Origin: Pyrinomonas sp040289685
GTDB taxonomy: Bacteria; Acidobacteriota; Blastocatellia; Pyrinomonadales; Pyrinomonadaceae
DNA length: 8,022 nt
NCBI RefSeq assembly: GCF_040289685.1
Contig: NZ_PSLQ01000097.1
Location: 1 to 8,022 of the forward strand
Direction of reading: 5' to 3'
Shown: positions 1-5,771 of the stretch, one piece after another
Layout: each line of letters starts with the position of its first letter
How positions within the stretch are numbered: position 1 is the first letter of the stretch
Position numbers and translations under genes: made by a program
The notes under the pieces: generated by a model
The model's database searches: none
What the model was told of the DNA's origin: nothing
The model's input: the letters and a program-made list of their open reading frames with translations, nothing else

Positions 1-1
1 C

Positions 2-181
2 CCAACGTCTGCCCCAAATATTGGGCCGGAGCAGACCAACGAAGCCGAAATCGAATCAACAATGTTTCATCGAGCGTTCAGGCCGGTCAATTATGGAGAT
101 ACGGGGACTTTGGAAAGAACGCCGCGTCTTTTTCGGAGTTCAAGCGCTGAAAACAGGCGCGTGTTGAATCGTCTTCAATGA
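2..181 (+). CDS. Possible 3' end of an upstream gene, or a 39-aa small ORF (62-181)
   Basis: This frame is open from the left edge to a TGA at 179-181 that overlaps the ATG of the phosphohexomutase as ATGA, an arrangement typical of translationally coupled genes. An internal ATG at 62 would give a 39-residue protein beginning MFHRAFRPVNYGDTG, but no Shine-Dalgarno sequence precedes it. The deduced peptide has no recognisable domain. The other two + frames are also open for 147 bases or more here, so openness alone is weak evidence. I cannot say whether this is a real C-terminus or chance. The sequence to the left of the window would settle it. Confidence 0.2.
   Translation, partial: PTSAPNIGPEQTNEAEIESTMFHRAFRPVNYGDTGTLERTPRLFRSSSAENRRVLNRLQ
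7..36. repeat. Nested inverted repeat (hairpin) at left edge
   Basis: GTCTGC (7-12) pairs with GCAGAC (31-36). Inside it CCCAA (13-17) pairs with TTGGG (21-25) around a 3-base loop, leaving CCGGA bulged on the 3' side. This gives an 11-bp interrupted stem. There is no T-run after it, so it is not a canonical intrinsic terminator. It could be the end of an upstream transcript or a structured leader of the phosphohexomutase mRNA. No function is assigned. Confidence 0.4.
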
Positions 182-1587
182 AAGCAGTGGGCATGGCGAT
201 CAGATTCGGAACTTCGGGCTGGCGTGCGATCATGGCGGACGAATTCACTTTTGCCAACGTCCGTCGAGTTGCGCGCGCCATCTGTCGTTATTTGCTCGAA
301 TCCGGCGAGCGGCGGACGCTGCTCGTTGTCGGGCACGACACGCGCTTTTTGGGGGAGAGTTTCACGGAGCTTTGCGCCGAAGAGATCGCTTCCTGCGGTT
401 TCGACGTGTTGAAGTGCTCAGGGCCGACTCCGACACCTGTCATCTCACACGTCATCCGTCAACATAGGGCAGCGGGCGGGATCAACTTCACGGCATCGCA
501 CAATCCGCCTGAGTACAACGGAATGAAGTTCTCCACCGGTAACGGCGCGCCAGCGCTTCCCGAAATCACGCGACGCATAGAGGAACTGATCGCTGACGAG
601 ACGCGGCAAGCGGTGTCGGCATCGCGCGTCGGGCGGATCGAAGAGCACGATCCGCGTCCGGACTACTTCGCCGATATCAGCGGCAAGGTCAGATTTGCCG
701 TGATCGAGCGCGCAGGAGGCTCTTATGGTTACGATGCGTTGTGGGGCACGGGGCGCGGTTACTTGGACGAGCTGCTACGCCGGCATGAACTGAAGGTCAT
801 CACGCTGCACGATTGGCGCGACGTGCTGTTTGGCGGGCGTGCGCCCGAAGCTGACCGAGACCACCTGCAGGAACTCGCCGTGTTGGTTCGCGAACAGAAC
901 TGCGTCTTGGGATTAGCCACCGATGGCGACGCCGACCGTTTCGGCGTGCTTGATGGCGATGGAACGTTCATCACGCCGAATCAGCTCATCGCTCTGCTCT
1001 TCGACTACTTGGTGGAATCGCGCGGTTGGACCGGCGGCGTGGCTCGCTCGGTGGCGACTTCGCACTTGGTTGACCGCGTCGCACAGGCGCGCGGGTTGCC
1101 GGTCTATGAAACGCCGGTTGGTTTCAAATACATCGGCGAGTTGATCTCAGCCGACAAGATCGTTCTCGGCGGCGAGGAATCAGCAGGGCTTTCCATCCGC
1201 GGCCATTATCCGGAGAAGGACGGCATCTTGGCCTGTCTGCTCGCCGCTGAAGCGGTGGCTGCACGCGGCGCTGGGTTGCGCGAGCAACTCGAAGCCCTTT
1301 ACGCCCGCGTTGGGCGCGTCGTTTCGCGTCGCACGGCGATGCGCACGACGCCCGAGGTGCAAAAAGCGCTGGCCGAAAAGCTTCGGTACGATCCGGCACA
1401 GATCGGCGGGCGTCGCGTCGCCGAGATCAACCGCCTCGATGGCGTGAAGTTCATTTTCGAGGATGGCGCATGGTTGCTCATGCGTCCGTCCGGCACTGAA
1501 CCTTTGATCCGCATCTACGCTGAATCCGAATCCGAACGAGACTTGGAGGTGCTCCTTGAACAGGGTCGCAAATACTTACTGGAATGA
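178..1587 (+). CDS. Alpha-D-phosphohexomutase (phosphoglucomutase/phosphomannomutase family)
   Basis: This cytosolic enzyme interconverts hexose 1- and 6-phosphates (glucose or mannose), feeding glycogen, nucleotide-sugar and cell-envelope precursor synthesis. All four active-site loops of the superfamily are present. They are the phosphoserine loop TASHNPPEYNG with catalytic Ser107, the Mg-binding loop DGDADRFG (249-256), the sugar-specificity loop GGEESAG (331-337), and the phosphate-binding loop RPSGTEPLIR (436-445). The N-terminal FGTSGWR is also typical. At 469 aa it is a full-length four-domain member. The GEESAG form of the sugar loop favours phosphoglucomutase activity, but bacterial members are often dual. 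The start is uncertain: ATG 178 overlaps an upstream stop as ATGA, while ATG 193 (MAIRFGTSGW) matches where family proteins usually begin, and neither has a good ribosome-binding site. The 3' end contains the start of the next gene. Confidence 0.93.
   Translation: MKAVGMAIRFGTSGWRAIMADEFTFANVRRVARAICRYLLESGERRTLLVVGHDTRFLGESFTELCAEEIASCGFDVLKCSGPTPTPVISHVIRQHRAAGGINFTASHNPPEYNGMKFSTGNGAPALPEITRRIEELIADETRQAVSASRVGRIEEHDPRPDYFADISGKVRFAVIERAGGSYGYDALWGTGRGYLDELLRRHELKVITLHDWRDVLFGGRAPEADRDHLQELAVLVREQNCVLGLATDGDADRFGVLDGDGTFITPNQLIALLFDYLVESRGWTGGVARSVATSHLVDRVAQARGLPVYETPVGFKYIGELISADKIVLGGEESAGLSIRGHYPEKDGILACLLAAEAVAARGAGLREQLEALYARVGRVVSRRTAMRTTPEVQKALAEKLRYDPAQIGGRRVAEINRLDGVKFIFEDGAWLLMRPSGTEPLIRIYAESESERDLEVLLEQGRKYLLE
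1545..1550 (+). promoter_or_regulatory. Shine-Dalgarno that fixes a TTG start for the FtsB-like gene
   Basis: A perfect GGAGGT lies five bases upstream of TTG 1556, inside the last codons of the phosphohexomutase. No ATG or GTG start with comparable spacing exists upstream of the membrane segment, so this site supports the TTG as the true start and a 32-base overlap between the genes. Confidence 0.7.
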
Positions 1588-1960
1588 CCAACGTCTGATC
1601 GCGCAACGTCCGTTGCAAAGGAGTTTAACTGCGCCGTCGCTCGGCGCAACGGTCCGCACGCAAGAGCGCGTGCGCACAACGCAACAGCGCTTTCTCCCTT
1701 CGTGGGCCTTCTTCGCCATGATCATGCTGGCCGCTTTCGCGTTGTGCGTTTCGGTCAACACGCGCACACATGCTGAACTGCGCGCCGCAACCGCGCAACA
1801 CGAGCGCGTGCGCGCTGAGGTCGAGTCTCTACGCGAAGGCAACGCGCAGTTGCGCGCTGAGATCGAACGCTTGCGCACGGATCCGCGCGCCGTTGAGCGT
1901 TACGCGCGCGAGCGTTTGAACATGGTGCGTCAAAACGAAATCATCCTCCCCGTGGAATGA
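1556..1960 (+). CDS. ftsB: FtsB/DivIC-type septum formation initiator (bitopic division protein)
   Basis: This is a 134-aa single-pass membrane protein of the FtsB/FtsL/DivIC type, which acts in the divisome by bridging FtsQ to FtsW/FtsI and activating septal peptidoglycan synthesis. The sequence shows a basic cytoplasmic N-terminus (1-46), one hydrophobic segment (about 47-68), a heptad-rich Ala/Glu/Arg/Leu coiled coil (about 72-108), and a C-terminal block DPRAVERYARERLNMVRQNE. That block matches the DPxxIExxAREKLxMVxPxE signature of FtsB/DivIC rather than FtsL. Translation probably starts at TTG 1556 behind GGAGGT, giving a 46-residue cytoplasmic tail, longer than in E. coli FtsB. The 32-base overlap with the phosphohexomutase implies co-transcription and coupled translation. 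FtsB and DivIC cannot be told apart from sequence alone. Confidence 0.82.
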   Translation: MNRVANTYWNDQRLIAQRPLQRSLTAPSLGATVRTQERVRTTQQRFLPSWAFFAMIMLAAFALCVSVNTRTHAELRAATAQHERVRAEVESLREGNAQLRAEIERLRTDPRAVERYARERLNMVRQNEIILPVE

Positions 1961-1969
1961 AAGCTCCCT

Positions 1970-2049
1970 CCGGATGCTGGCCGGACTCTGGCGCATGAGA
2001 TCGGCAGATCGAAGTCGTCACCGATTCGATCTGCCGATCTCGCATCCGG
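1970..2049. terminator. Long hairpin after the FtsB-like gene; possible transcription terminator
   Basis: GAGATCGGCAGATCGAA (1997-2013) and TTCGATCTGCCGATCTC (2025-2041) form a perfect 17-bp stem. Inside it TCG (2015-2017) and CGA (2022-2024) add three pairs around a TCAC tetraloop with G2014 bulged. Outside it CCGGATGC (1970-1977) can pair with GCATCCGG (2042-2049), with 19 unpaired bases on the left. It begins ten bases after the stop codon. There is no T-tract, so it may terminate by a non-canonical route, protect the mRNA 3' end, or be an intergenic palindromic repeat. Confidence 0.55.
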
Positions 2050-2159
2050 CGACGGCGCAGCGAAAGTTTGTCATACGGCCTTCGCCGGTTACCGCCTCGC
2101 CCTTGAGCTGCCACAACGTCTCTGCCTTTGCCGCGCGAAATTCAGCGTCTGCGCTCTTC

Positions 2160-2178
2160 TCTGGCGCGCCTCGCCAGA
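2160..2178. repeat. Short inverted repeat upstream of the mutase promoter
   Basis: TCTGGCG (2160-2166) and CGCCAGA (2172-2178) are a perfect 7-bp inverted repeat around a 5-base spacer, ending 35 bases before the -35 box. The position would suit an activator or operator site, but the pairing is also compatible with chance in GC-rich DNA. No regulator is encoded nearby. Confidence 0.25.
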
Positions 2179-2213
2179 CTATGCGACCGCCGCCCGCGCG
2201 TTCTAACGCTCGG

Positions 2214-2243
2214 TTGACACCCTTTGTCGGCGTCCACTAATAT
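2214..2243 (+). promoter_or_regulatory. Sigma-70-type promoter for the acyl-CoA mutase genes
   Basis: A perfect -35 TTGACA (2214-2219) is followed after 18 bases by TAATAT (2238-2243), a near-consensus -10. Transcription would start near 2250, leaving about 30 bases of leader before ATG 2281 with AAGGGA (2271-2276) as ribosome-binding site. This argues against any start inside the promoter and separates the mutase operon from the upstream division gene. Confidence 0.75.
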
Positions 2244-2280
2244 CGCTTCGCAAACAACCGCAACGCGCGAAAGGGAAGCT

Positions 2281-3957
2281 ATGTCGAAGCAACTAATCAC
2301 GCCGGAACAAGAGATGGTCGAACGCTGGGAGCGCGAAACGTTGGAACCAGCGCTGCGTCGCATGCCGGAGCGCAAAAAGAGGTTCGAGACGGTCTCGCTC
2401 GAAGAGGTCAAAAGGCTCTACACGCCGGCAGATCTGGCCGAGGTGGATTTCGCGCGCGACATAGGCTTTCCTGGCGAGTTCCCCTACACGCGCGGCATTC
2501 ATCCGACCGGCTATCGCGGCAAACTCTGGACCATGCGCCAGTTCGCCGGTTTCAGCACGCCTGAAGAGACCAACGCCCGCTTCAAGTACTTGATGTCGCA
2601 AGGGCAGACCGGGCTCTCCGTCGCCTACGATCTTCCGACTCTGATGGGCTACGATGCCGATTCGCCGATGTCCGAAGGCGAGGTCGGAAAGTGCGGCGTT
2701 TCGGTCTCATCACTCGCCGACATGGAGGTGCTCTTCGATGGCATCCCGCTCGAACAGGTGACGGTTTCGCAGACGATCAACGCCCCAGCCTTCGTTCTTT
2801 TAGCGATGTACTTGGTGGTCGCCGAAAAGCAAGGAGCCGATTGGAAGAAGATCTCCGGGACGCTGCAAAATGACATCTTGAAAGAGTACATCGCGCAGAA
2901 GGAGTGGATCTATCCGATCCGTCCGGCGATGAAGCTCGTCATCGACACCTTTGAGTTCTGCTCCGAACATGTCCCGAAGTACAACCCGATTTCAGTTAGC
3001 GGCTACCACATACGCGAAGCGGGCGCGACCGCGCTCCAAGAACTCGCCTTCACTCTGCGCGATGGCATCGAATACGTCGCGTGGGGCGTGCGCGCTGGCC
3101 TTGCGGTCGATCGCTTCGCGCCGCGCATCTCCTTCTTCTTCAACGCGCACAATGACTTCTTCGAGGAGATCGCAAAGTACCGAGCGGCGCGCAAGATCTG
3201 GGCGCAAGTCATGCGCGAGCGGTTCGGCGCGCAGGACCCGCGTTCGATGACGCTCCGCTTCCACACGCAGACGGCGGGCGTCTCTTTGACCGTTCAGCAG
3301 CCTTTGAACAACATCGTGCGGGTGGCGATTCAAGCGCTCGCCGCCGTGCTCGGCGGAACGCAGTCGTTGCACACGGACGCATACGACGAAGCGCTCGCGC
3401 TCCCGACTGACCAAGCCGCCCTGATCGCGCTGCGCACCCAGCAGATCATCGCCGAAGAGACGGGCGTTGCCAACACGGTCGATCCGCTCGGCGGTTCCTA
3501 TTTCGTCGAAGCCTTGACGAAGAAGATGGAGGATGGGGCTTACGAGTATTTCGCCAAGATCGACGAGATGGGCGGCATGGTCGAAGCGATCGAGAAGGGC
3601 TTTCCGCAACGCGAGATTCAAGAATCGGCTTATCAGTATCAGAAGGCGGTCGAGCGCGGCGATCAAGTGATCGTCGGCGTCAACAAATACGTCATGGAAG
3701 AAGAGCCGATGAAGGTTGACATTCTGGTGATCGACGAGAGCGTGCGCGATCGGCAGGTCGCGCGCCTCGAGCAGGTGCGCGCGCGGCGCGATCGCGGACG
3801 AGTGGCCCGCACGCTGGACCAGTTAAAGCGCGCCGCTGAACGCGGCGAGAACGTCATGCCCGCGACGCTCGAAGCCGTGCGCGCCTACGCCACCTTGGGC
3901 GAAATCTGCGCTGCGTTGCGAGATGTCTACGGCGTGTACGAAGAGCCAGCTTTCTGA
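2281..3957 (+). CDS. B12-dependent acyl-CoA mutase large subunit (methylmalonyl-CoA mutase family, isobutyryl-CoA-mutase-like)
   Basis: This is the catalytic TIM-barrel subunit of a coenzyme-B12-dependent acyl-CoA mutase. It has 558 aa and no B12 domain, like the split IcmA or archaeal/Bacillus-type large subunits. Family blocks include TRGIHPTGYRGKLWTMRQFAGF (in part, 70-91), the SGTLQNDILKEY block (192-203), SGYHIREAG (240-248) with His243 (equivalent to His244 of Propionibacterium methylmalonyl-CoA mutase), and RFHTQTAGVSLT (326-337). Relative to that enzyme, Tyr89 is Phe88 and the carboxylate-binding Arg207 is Gln206. Met78 is also replaced, by Gly77. Phe and Gln at the first two positions are the published signature of isobutyryl-CoA mutase, which interconverts isobutyryl- and n-butyryl-CoA. 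Start: ATG 2281 follows AAGGGA and lies behind a clear promoter. Automatic pipelines will probably call it methylmalonyl-CoA mutase. The family is certain, the substrate is inferred. Confidence 0.93.
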   Translation: MSKQLITPEQEMVERWERETLEPALRRMPERKKRFETVSLEEVKRLYTPADLAEVDFARDIGFPGEFPYTRGIHPTGYRGKLWTMRQFAGFSTPEETNARFKYLMSQGQTGLSVAYDLPTLMGYDADSPMSEGEVGKCGVSVSSLADMEVLFDGIPLEQVTVSQTINAPAFVLLAMYLVVAEKQGADWKKISGTLQNDILKEYIAQKEWIYPIRPAMKLVIDTFEFCSEHVPKYNPISVSGYHIREAGATALQELAFTLRDGIEYVAWGVRAGLAVDRFAPRISFFFNAHNDFFEEIAKYRAARKIWAQVMRERFGAQDPRSMTLRFHTQTAGVSLTVQQPLNNIVRVAIQALAAVLGGTQSLHTDAYDEALALPTDQAALIALRTQQIIAEETGVANTVDPLGGSYFVEALTKKMEDGAYEYFAKIDEMGGMVEAIEKGFPQREIQESAYQYQKAVERGDQVIVGVNKYVMEEEPMKVDILVIDESVRDRQVARLEQVRARRDRGRVARTLDQLKRAAERGENVMPATLEAVRAYATLGEICAALRDVYGVYEEPAF

Positions 3958-4007
3958 AAGATGCGGCGCGTGCGAACCTCGGGCGATGAGCGCGATCGGC
4001 AAAAGCT

Positions 4008-4115
4008 ATGAAGTTCACGTCTGAACTGCAGCTTTTGCGCGAAGAAGCGGTATGCCAGCTCACGCCGGAAGAGCGACGCAGACTTTGCGAAGCGCTCGAA
4101 GCCGAAACGCCATAG
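4008..4115 (+). CDS. Doubtful 35-aa small ORF
   Basis: ATG 4008 to TAG 4115 encodes a short, charged, helix-prone peptide with the sequence LTPEERRRLCEALEAE in its second half. Such TPEERxRL segments occur in small uncharacterised bacterial proteins, so it could be a genuine micro-protein or the remnant of a longer one. There is no clear Shine-Dalgarno sequence in front. It starts 51 bases after the mutase stop and has no known role. Confidence 0.22.
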   Translation: MKFTSELQLLREEAVCQLTPEERRRLCEALEAETP

Positions 4116-4250
4116 CTCTGCACGAGATAAACGCGCGCAAATCAAAGGCGCTCGCAGCGCGCACCGACGCATCGAGACGCCGAGCGAAGACTCTGCCAGC
4201 GAATAGATATCGCGTTCGAAGAGCGCCTTTGGGAACCCGCTCAAAAGTTG

Positions 4251-4289
4251 CCGACGGATGCGACGCGAATGCCTTACGCGAGCCGTCGG
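4251..4289. repeat. Interrupted inverted repeat upstream of the small subunit gene
   Basis: CCGACGG (4251-4257) pairs with CCGTCGG (4283-4289). Within the loop CGCG (4264-4267) pairs with CGCG (4277-4280). Both outer arms are followed by GATGCG or ATGCGC, so the unit also looks like a short imperfect direct duplication. It could slow or attenuate transcription between the subunit genes. No function is shown. Confidence 0.3.
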
Positions 4290-4368
4290 ATGCGCAAGCG
4301 CAGTGCGAGACCGCAATCTCTGTGAGCGCCGTTGAAACGACCCAGAACTTCAAGCTGCGTGGAGCGTC

Positions 4369-4373
4369 GAGGA
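4369..4373 (+). promoter_or_regulatory. Shine-Dalgarno fixing the small-subunit start
   Basis: GAGGA lies eight bases before ATG 4382. It supports this start over in-frame upstream codons reaching back to 4052, whose translation is low-complexity and unlike the B12-binding family N-terminus. Confidence 0.6.
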
Positions 4374-4381
4374 TTCTGTTT

Positions 4382-4786
4382 ATGAGCGAACGGAAGATAC
4401 GTGTGTTGATCGCTAAACCCGGACTCGATGGGCACGATCGCGGAGCGAAGGTGATCGCGCGCGCGCTGCGCGATGCCGGCATGGAGGTGATCTACACTGG
4501 TCTGCGCCAGACGCCAGAGATGATCGCAGCGGCAGCGGCACAGGAGGACGTCGATGCCGTCGGCATCTCGATCTTGAGCGGCGCGCACAACACCTTGTGC
4601 CCGCGCATCGTCGAGTTGCTGCGCGAGCGCGGAATGCACGATTGTCTGGTGATCGTTGGCGGCATCATTCCGCAAGAGGATATCCCGCGACTCAAAGAAC
4701 AGGGCATCGCCGAAGTCTTCTTGCCCGGCACCTCGACCGAGGAGATCATCAAATTCCTGCGCGAGAACGTTCGTCCACGCACCTGA
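4382..4786 (+). CDS. B12-dependent acyl-CoA mutase small subunit (cobalamin-binding)
   Basis: This 134-aa free-standing cobalamin-binding Rossmann-fold domain partners the large subunit at 2281-3957. It opens with IRVLIAKPGLDGHDRGAK, where DGHDRG is the DxHxxG motif whose His replaces the dimethylbenzimidazole base under the cobalt. SILSG and the Gly-rich VGGIIP complete the classic DxHxxG...SxL...GG signature that holds the nucleotide tail of the cofactor. The AKPGLDGHDRGAKVIA and SGAHNTL wording resembles IcmB and archaeal mutase small subunits of about the same length. A complete protein of this size needs no fusion partner. A MeaB-type GTPase chaperone, often linked to such mutases, is not seen here. 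Start chosen at ATG 4382 because GAGGA precedes it and the protein then begins at the usual family position. Confidence 0.93.
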   Translation: MSERKIRVLIAKPGLDGHDRGAKVIARALRDAGMEVIYTGLRQTPEMIAAAAAQEDVDAVGISILSGAHNTLCPRIVELLRERGMHDCLVIVGGIIPQEDIPRLKEQGIAEVFLPGTSTEEIIKFLRENVRPRT

Positions 4787-4791
4787 CCTTC

Positions 4792-4867
4792 GTTGAACGC
4801 CGAGATGCACATCGAAGCGGGACACCCAGCGCCTGTGCATTCGATCTTCAGTTGAACGCCGAGATGC
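4792..4867 (+). repeat. 17-bp perfect direct repeat around the crotonase start
   Basis: GTTGAACGCCGAGATGC occurs at 4792-4808 and again at 4851-4867, 59 bases apart, each containing an ATG at offset 13. The downstream copy supplies the crotonase start codon. The upstream copy opens a 16-codon frame (4805-4855) in a different phase that stops inside the second copy. This looks like a small duplication of a translation start, or a leader peptide. Confidence 0.8.
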
Positions 4868-5496
4868 GAGAAGATAGGGTTTCGCTCATCGTCACCGAAT
4901 TCAACCTGCCTCTCGCCGTCGTCCGTTTCAATCGTCCCGCCGAACGGAACGTGCTTTCGGAGAACGTGCGCGCGCAGCTTGAAGAGACGCTCTCGAAACT
5001 TACGGCGCGGCGAGACGTGCGCGCCATCATCTTCACCGGAACGGGCGACGTCTTCTCCGCTGGCGCGGACATACGCGAGCTACTGAGCTTGACGTCAACG
5101 ACGGCGCGCGATTTCGCCCATCGCGGTCAACGGCTGATGCGACGAATCGCTGAGGCGCCGCAAGTGACCATCGCGGCGATCAACGGTTACTGCATGGGCG
5201 GCGGATTGGACCTCGCGCTCGCGTGCGATCTGCGCGTGGCTGGGCCAGAAGCGATCTTCGCTCATCCGGGCGTCGCGCTCGGCATCATCACAGGCTGGGG
5301 CGGCACCCAACGCCTGCCGCGCATCATCGGTCCAGCGCGCGCCCTTGAGATCATCCTAACGGCGCGCCGAATCGCCGCGCGCGAAGCGCTCGAAATCGGT
5401 TTGGTCAACTGCCTCGCAACGGAGCCGCTCGAAGAAGCTCGCTCGATCGCGCGCAAGATCATAGACGAATGGGACTCGGAAGAGAGACCTCGATAA
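4864..5496 (+). CDS. Enoyl-CoA hydratase/isomerase (crotonase) family protein, short and catalytically atypical
   Basis: The crotonase fold is clear. The first oxyanion-hole block is GDVFSAGADIREL (61-73), the second is GYCMGGGLDLALACDL (108-123), followed by GWGGTQRLP (144-152) and ARRIAAREALEIGLV (167-181). Such proteins bind acyl-CoA and stabilise a thioester enolate. Two oddities stand out. At the positions of the hydratase catalytic Glu144 and Glu164 of rat mitochondrial enoyl-CoA hydratase, this protein has Asp116 and Gly136 (HPGVALG), so ordinary hydration is doubtful. It is also only 210 aa, stopping after ARSIARKIIDEW, and lacks most of the C-terminal helical region of a typical 255-260 aa member. 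Neither other + frame downstream restores that region. The gene follows the mutase small subunit by 77 bases and is probably co-transcribed. It may be a specialised acyl-CoA isomerase, lyase or thioesterase, or a decaying gene. Confidence 0.85.
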   Translation: MREDRVSLIVTEFNLPLAVVRFNRPAERNVLSENVRAQLEETLSKLTARRDVRAIIFTGTGDVFSAGADIRELLSLTSTTARDFAHRGQRLMRRIAEAPQVTIAAINGYCMGGGLDLALACDLRVAGPEAIFAHPGVALGIITGWGGTQRLPRIIGPARALEIILTARRIAAREALEIGLVNCLATEPLEEARSIARKIIDEWDSEERPR

Positions 5497-5755
5497 ATCC
5501 TGTCGCCGCAAAGAAACAGGAAACACGGAGAAGAACGCGAATATTCACGGCTCCTTCTCTGCCCTCTCTCCATGGCTGACACTTGCTGAACCAGAGGTTG
5601 AAGCTACCGGCGCCAAAGCCCCAAGCCACCACTCGAAAGCCGCTCGCGCAAGAAGCCCGCAAGATCAGGTCGGCTGTCCGCCAAAGCGCCGGGCGTGCGC
5701 TTCTTGATCCGACAAGAGAGCGCTGAACTGCAGCGCGACGACGCTTGGCTGCCGG

Positions 5756-5771
5756 AGCCGCCCTCGCGGCT
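5756..5771. repeat. Hairpin overlapping the -35 box of the second promoter
   Basis: AGCCGC (5756-5761) and GCGGCT (5766-5771) form a perfect stem with a CCTC tetraloop, and the last base is the first T of TTGACA. It could be an operator that blocks RNA polymerase when bound, or the stem of a terminator insulating the next operon. Neither role is proven. Confidence 0.35.

Larger units (their letters stand above)
3958..4381. other. 424-base spacer between mutase subunit genes
   Basis: The two subunit genes are far apart for partners of one enzyme. The stretch holds a doubtful 35-aa ORF (4008-4115) and one inverted repeat (4251-4289). I see no sigma-70 promoter, no T-tract terminator and no cobalamin-riboswitch B12 box (GCCACTG). 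Long - strand frames here look like shadows of GC-rich DNA, with Arg/Ser/Ala-rich translations. It may be a decayed small gene or a processed untranslated region. Confidence 0.5.

Noticed and set aside
2224..2280. Upstream TTG start for the mutase large subunit, adding 19 residues
   Set aside because: The TTG lies between the -35 and -10 boxes of the promoter, so it would not be transcribed. ATG 2281 has AAGGGA in front.
2992..3666. 224-codon open frame on the - strand inside the mutase large subunit
   Set aside because: It lies wholly antisense to a strongly conserved gene, its translation is rich in Arg/Leu/Asp with no recognisable domain, and GC-rich codon bias on the + strand explains its length.
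4052..4381. N-terminal extension of the small subunit by 110 residues
   Set aside because: The extension is Ala/Arg-rich without similarity to the family, and GAGGA precedes ATG 4382, where homologous small subunits begin.
3958..4381. Cobalamin riboswitch controlling the B12-dependent mutase
   Set aside because: No B12 box (GCCACTG-like) is seen here or in the leader at 2250-2280, which is too short to hold one.
4274..4840. 188-codon open frame on the - strand over the small subunit gene
   Set aside because: Antisense shadow of the conserved B12-binding gene. It has no domain and no ribosome-binding site.
4597..4863. N-terminal extension of the crotonase back into the small subunit gene
   Set aside because: The upstream frame is an out-of-phase reading of the B12-binding gene, and the crotonase fold begins naturally just after ATG 4864.
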